Shown here in pieces: positions 61,072 to 64,000 of a DNA stretch of 64,000 bases. Numbering within the stretch: the stretch's first letter is position 1; each line of letters starts with the position of its first letter. The stretch comes from Streptomyces zagrosensis (GTDB taxonomy: Bacteria; Actinomycetota; Actinomycetes; Streptomycetales; Streptomycetaceae): positions 124,001 to 188,000 of the forward strand of contig NZ_JACHJL010000009.1 in the NCBI RefSeq assembly GCF_014203645.1, written 5' to 3'. The translations under genes and the position numbers were made by a program. Under the pieces are notes generated by a model, which saw nothing but the letters and a program-made list of their open reading frames with translations, made no database searches and was not told the DNA's origin.

Positions 61072-62493
61072 TCAGACCCTCGACATCGGGGCCGGCCCGG
61101 CTGGCGAGCCGAGCATCCCTGTCCACAGGCCGGGGAAGTCGGGCAGGGTCTTGGCGGTGGTGGCGACGTTTTCCACCTGGACGCCGGGGACGGTGAGGCC
61201 GAGCACGGCGGCTGCGGTGGCGAGCCGGTGGTCCTCGTAGGTGTGGAAGATGCCGCCGTGCAGCGGGCGTGGCCTGATGCGCAGCCCGTCCTCGGTTTCG
61301 GTGACGTCGCTGCCCAACTCGTTCAGTTCCTTGGCCAGCGCCGCGAGCCGGTCGGTCTCGTGTAGCCGTAGATGGGCGATGCCGCGCAGCACCGACTCGG
61401 AGTCGGCCAGCGCGGCGACCGCGGCGATCACCGGCGTCAACTCGCCCACCTCGTGCAGGTCGGCGTCGATGCCGGTGATGCGACCGGTGCCGGTGAAGGT
61501 CAGCGCCGTGCCGTCCGATGTGGCGGTGAACTCACAGGAGCCGCCCATGTCGGTGAAGATGCCGCGCAGTGCGTCACCGGGCTGGGTGGTGTGCTCGGGC
61601 CAGTCGGGGATGGTCACCCGGCCGCCGGTGACCAGCGCCGCGGCCAGGAAGGGGGCCGCGTTGGACAGGTCGGGCTCGACCACCAGGTCCCGGCCGAGCA
61701 GCGCGCTCGGTGCCACCCGCCACACATCGGGCTCACCGCCCGACTCGGGGGTGTCCACGGCGGCGCCCGCGCTGCGCAGCATGTCCACGGTCATCCGAAT
61801 GTGCGGCATCGACGGCAGCGTGGACCCCACGTGCCGCACCTCGACGCCCTGGTTGAAGCGCGAGCCCGACAACAGCAGGGCGCTGACGAACTGTGAGGAG
61901 GAGGAGGCGTCGATACGGACCGGGCCGCCGTCGATGATGCCGTTGCCGTGCACGGTCAGCGGCAGTGCGCCGCGGCCGTCGTCGTCGATGCGGGCGCCGA
62001 GGGCGCGTAGCCCGTCGATCACGCCGTGCAGCGGGCGTTCATACGAACGAGGGTCGCCGTCGAACCGAATCGGCCCCTCTGCGAGAGCGGCGACCGGCGG
62101 CAGGAAGCGCATGACCGTACCGGCGTTGCCGACGTCCACGGTGGCCGGACCGTGCAAACCGGCGGGGATCACCCGCCATGCCTCACCGCCGCCCTCGGGG
62201 GCGTCGGGTTCGCCGGGGGAGCCGGGAGCAGCGGAGGTGGCGGAGTTCGACGCGATGGTCTCCTCGACGCCGACGCCCATGGCGCGCAGCGCCTCGGCCA
62301 TGAGCAGGGTGTCGCGCGAGCGCAGCGGGCGGCGCAGCCAGCCAGGTTCGGCGGCGAGTGCAGCCAGGACCAGGCCGCGGTTGGTGACGGACTTGGAACC
62401 GGGCACGGTGACGGTCGCATTGACCGCTCCGTGCGCGAGCGGAGCGGGCCAGAGCGCGAGTGCGTCGTCTGGAAAAGTCTCAGTGCCGGTCAT
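61072..62493 (-). CDS. aroA: AroA, 3-phosphoshikimate 1-carboxyvinyltransferase
   Basis: The ATG at 62493 gives MTGTETFPDDALALWPAPLA. EPSP-synthase motifs are VPGSKSVTNRGLVLAALA (about 35), VGNAGTVMRFLPPVAAL (about 120), ASSSSQFVSALLLSG (about 195), PEHTTQPGD and LRLHETDRLAAL with EDHRLATAAAV near the end. It makes EPSP in the shikimate pathway. The loop NAGTVMRF has Val-Met where class I enzymes have Thr-Ala, so sensitivity to inhibitors cannot be read directly. An insertion of about 15 Ser/Ala/Pro residues follows VEETIASN. Confidence 0.95.
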   Translation of the reverse strand: MTGTETFPDDALALWPAPLAHGAVNATVTVPGSKSVTNRGLVLAALAAEPGWLRRPLRSRDTLLMAEALRAMGVGVEETIASNSATSAAPGSPGEPDAPEGGGEAWRVIPAGLHGPATVDVGNAGTVMRFLPPVAALAEGPIRFDGDPRSYERPLHGVIDGLRALGARIDDDGRGALPLTVHGNGIIDGGPVRIDASSSSQFVSALLLSGSRFNQGVEVRHVGSTLPSMPHIRMTVDMLRSAGAAVDTPESGGEPDVWRVAPSALLGRDLVVEPDLSNAAPFLAAALVTGGRVTIPDWPEHTTQPGDALRGIFTDMGGSCEFTATSDGTALTFTGTGRITGIDADLHEVGELTPVIAAVAALADSESVLRGIAHLRLHETDRLAALAKELNELGSDVTETEDGLRIRPRPLHGGIFHTYEDHRLATAAAVLGLTVPGVQVENVATTAKTLPDFPGLWTGMLGSPAGPAPMSRV

Positions 62494-62595
62494 GAGCCTT
62501 ACTTTAGTGGCTCCGCCGGAGGACGAATCTCGATCAAAAACGGTGAATCCCCTCCGTAACACGGCACTGCTAGAAGTCTGCTCGGCCAAGGTCGT

Positions 62596-63309
62596 TCACA
62601 GGGCGAGTAGCCAGCGCCCGCCGCCGACCAGCGAACACAGCGTGACCGTGTGGAAGAAAAACATCCACATTGCGGCGGGCACATGGGTGAGCCGGGCGAG
62701 CTGGTCCGGGTCGGAGTCCCCGGCGTGCCCGTACTGGCGCTTGCGCTGGAGTTCGAACGGCGGGCGCACCCCGCCCAGCAGCAGGAACCACACCACGCCG
62801 TACGCGAACGCCGCCTGCACCTCGGGCTCCGTCAGCCAGGAGATGAGCAGGAATATCGCGCCGGTGACCACGACCGACAGCACCCCGTACGCATTGCGGA
62901 TCATCACCAGCATGGCGATCAGCAGCGCGGTTGCGCCCCACAGCAGCGCTGTGATGTGCCCTGCGGCGAGTAGCCAGGCGCCGCCAAGACCCAGGAGTGA
63001 GGGCGCGGTGTAGCCGGCTGCCGCGGTGAGGATCATGCCGAGTCCGGTGGGCTTGCCTCGCGAGAGGGTCAGCCCGGAGGTGTCGGAGTGCAGTCGGATG
63101 CCGTCCAGGCGGCGCCCGCTGAGCAGCGCGATGATCCCGTGACCACCCTCGTGGGCGATGGTGATGGCGTTGCGGCTCAGGCGCCACGTGGTGCGGTAGA
63201 CCACGGTCGCCAGCGCGATCAGGCCGGTGATCGCAACCAGCCACTGCGAGGGGTCGGGCTGGGTGCCGACGACGCGGTCCCACAGCTCGGTTGCGCTGGT
63301 GCTGTCCAT
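62596..63309 (-). CDS. M50B-like membrane metalloprotease
   Basis: The zinc motif IAHEGGHGIIAL (HExxH) near residue 53 and about six membrane helices mark an M50B-type intramembrane protease. The second metal-site motif of the M50 family is not obvious, so activity is uncertain. It lies 102 bases upstream of aroA on the same strand. From memory the gene is conserved near sigR-rsrA in Streptomyces. Confidence 0.88.
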   Translation of the reverse strand: MDSTSATELWDRVVGTQPDPSQWLVAITGLIALATVVYRTTWRLSRNAITIAHEGGHGIIALLSGRRLDGIRLHSDTSGLTLSRGKPTGLGMILTAAAGYTAPSLLGLGGAWLLAAGHITALLWGATALLIAMLVMIRNAYGVLSVVVTGAIFLLISWLTEPEVQAAFAYGVVWFLLLGGVRPPFELQRKRQYGHAGDSDPDQLARLTHVPAAMWMFFFHTVTLCSLVGGGRWLLAL

Positions 63310-63381
63310 GTGCGGGCGGCTCCTTGGGTCCCGGGCTCGTCCCCGGTTGGCCTGATCGTTTGGCGGGTCTGATCGTTTGGT

Positions 63382-63434
63382 GGGTCTAGCGGGTCTAGCG
63401 GGTCTAGCGGGTTCTCGGGTCTATCGGGTCTAGC
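63382..63434. repeat. GGGTCTAGC tandem repeat
   Basis: GGGTCTAGC occurs three times in a row, then twice more in altered or exact form. TGATCGTTTGG occurs twice just before it. It sits in the 466-base gap 63310-63775, which has no other recognisable element. Confidence 0.9.
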
Positions 63435-63775
63435 GGGTTCAGTGGGACCTGGCCGGGGTGATGAATGACGCAGTCTGGCACTCCGGGCGGACGGTATGAA
63501 AAACGCGGCGGCGGGAGGCGGGGTTCCACGCGTACGCCCCGAGGTCGAGCCACGGGCCATCCGTGAAGGTGGGGAGTGCGGGTGAGCGCATGGGAGTGCG
63601 GGTGCGGGTGTGTGGGGCGCGCGGGGTGCCCGATACGCGCGTTACAGCGGGTGACGTCGGGATGCGGGCCGACGACTGGGGCGATTGCTGCACGGAGCGC
63701 TGGGCCAGTGCGGCAGCATGGGTGGGGCAACGGTGCGGTGCTCAGAGGCAGTAAGCAGGTAAGAGGGGTAGCGAG

Positions 63776-64000
63776 ATGTGCGGACGGTACGCGGCGAGCA
63801 GGAAGCCCGAGGAACTGGTCGGGCTGTTCGGCGTGACGCAGGGGGAGCCGACCGAGGCGCTGGCCCCGGACTGGAACGTGGCGCCGACCAAGAGCGTGTA
63901 CGCCATCCTGGAGCGGCCCCTGAAGCAGTCGGCCGACCCCGCCCCGGTCCGCCAGCTCCGGACGCTGCGCTGGGGCCTGGTGCCGTCGTGGGCGAAGTCG
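63776..64000 (+). CDS. SRAP (HMCES/YedK) protein, 3' partial
   Basis: The ATG after AGAGGGGTAG starts MCGRYAASRKPEELVGLFG. Cys2, made N-terminal after Met removal, is the residue that links covalently to abasic sites in single-stranded DNA. WNVAPTKSVYAIL carries the active-site Asn, and LRWGLVPSWAKS is the next SRAP block. The gene runs off the window after 75 codons. It protects replication forks with abasic lesions. In S. coelicolor, sigR-rsrA lie close by as I recall. Confidence 0.92.
   Translation, partial: MCGRYAASRKPEELVGLFGVTQGEPTEALAPDWNVAPTKSVYAILERPLKQSADPAPVRQLRTLRWGLVPSWAKS

Overview
This is a high-GC actinobacterial chromosome segment, almost certainly Streptomyces. The evidence is the strong third-position GC bias, the many GTG starts, a wblC/whiB7 gene, an adnAB locus, rare TTA codons, and a gene order that matches from memory the S. 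coelicolor block running from moeZ through adnAB, uvrD2, wblC, hisN, rsgA and aroA towards sigR. Much of the order also matches the M. tuberculosis Rv3193c-Rv3206c region. I see no plasmid, phage or insertion-sequence signature. It reads as conserved core chromosome carrying an unusual load of strain-specific low-complexity repeats.

Layout. (1) 2-7325: a four- or five-gene operon with a DUF3492 (PelF-type) glycosyltransferase, a multi-pass membrane protein, a 45-codon peptide, an NAD-dependent epimerase and a spherulin-4/GH135-like protein. I read it as a Pel-like or galactosaminogalactan-like polysaccharide locus. (2) 7319-8803: moeZ behind a SigR-type promoter, ending at a shared terminator. 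(3) 8915-15512 (minus): two tandem secreted lipoprotein alpha/beta hydrolases downstream of a large membrane protein that combines a kinase-like region with an MprF/YbhN-type flippase region. (4) 15674-31689: an alkyltransferase-like (MGMT-family) protein, the AdnAB recombination helicase-nuclease, an M20 dipeptidase, NudC, mycoredoxin (minus, SigR-type promoter) and UvrD2. (5) 31679-33015: the wblC promoter, upstream ORF, attenuator, wblC and a coupled small gene, followed by a small Cys4 ORF. (6) 33842-44145: an ABC1 kinase and a ThiF/E1-like protein (minus), a YgjP-type metallopeptidase, a TerD-AIM24 fusion with two AIM24 proteins, then a Nudix hydrolase and a DUF2342 zincin (minus). (7) 44337-51740: an SDR, MoaE, a 56-aa membrane protein, a Lon/PDZ protease, a PPA1309 protein and a UPF0182 giant membrane protein. 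(8) 51782-54313: two identical initiator tRNA genes flanking a 16-repeat Sel1 protein. (9) 54686-56733: a divergent CatR-like repressor and catalase with a visible 7-1-7 operator. (10) 57042-64000: a CBS-pair protein, HisN, a TetR gene with a TTA codon, an SMR transporter, RsgA, AroA, an M50-like membrane peptidase and the start of an SRAP (HMCES/YedK) gene.

Themes. DNA repair and replication (AdnAB, UvrD2, ATL, SRAP), redox and thiol control (moeZ and mrx1 with near-perfect SigR promoters, catR/catalase) and translation stress (wblC attenuator, initiator tRNAs, RsgA) cluster together. Two genes carry the rare TTA codon and should depend on the bldA tRNA: the glycosyltransferase and the TetR regulator. 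All assignments are by reading motifs; no database search was run.
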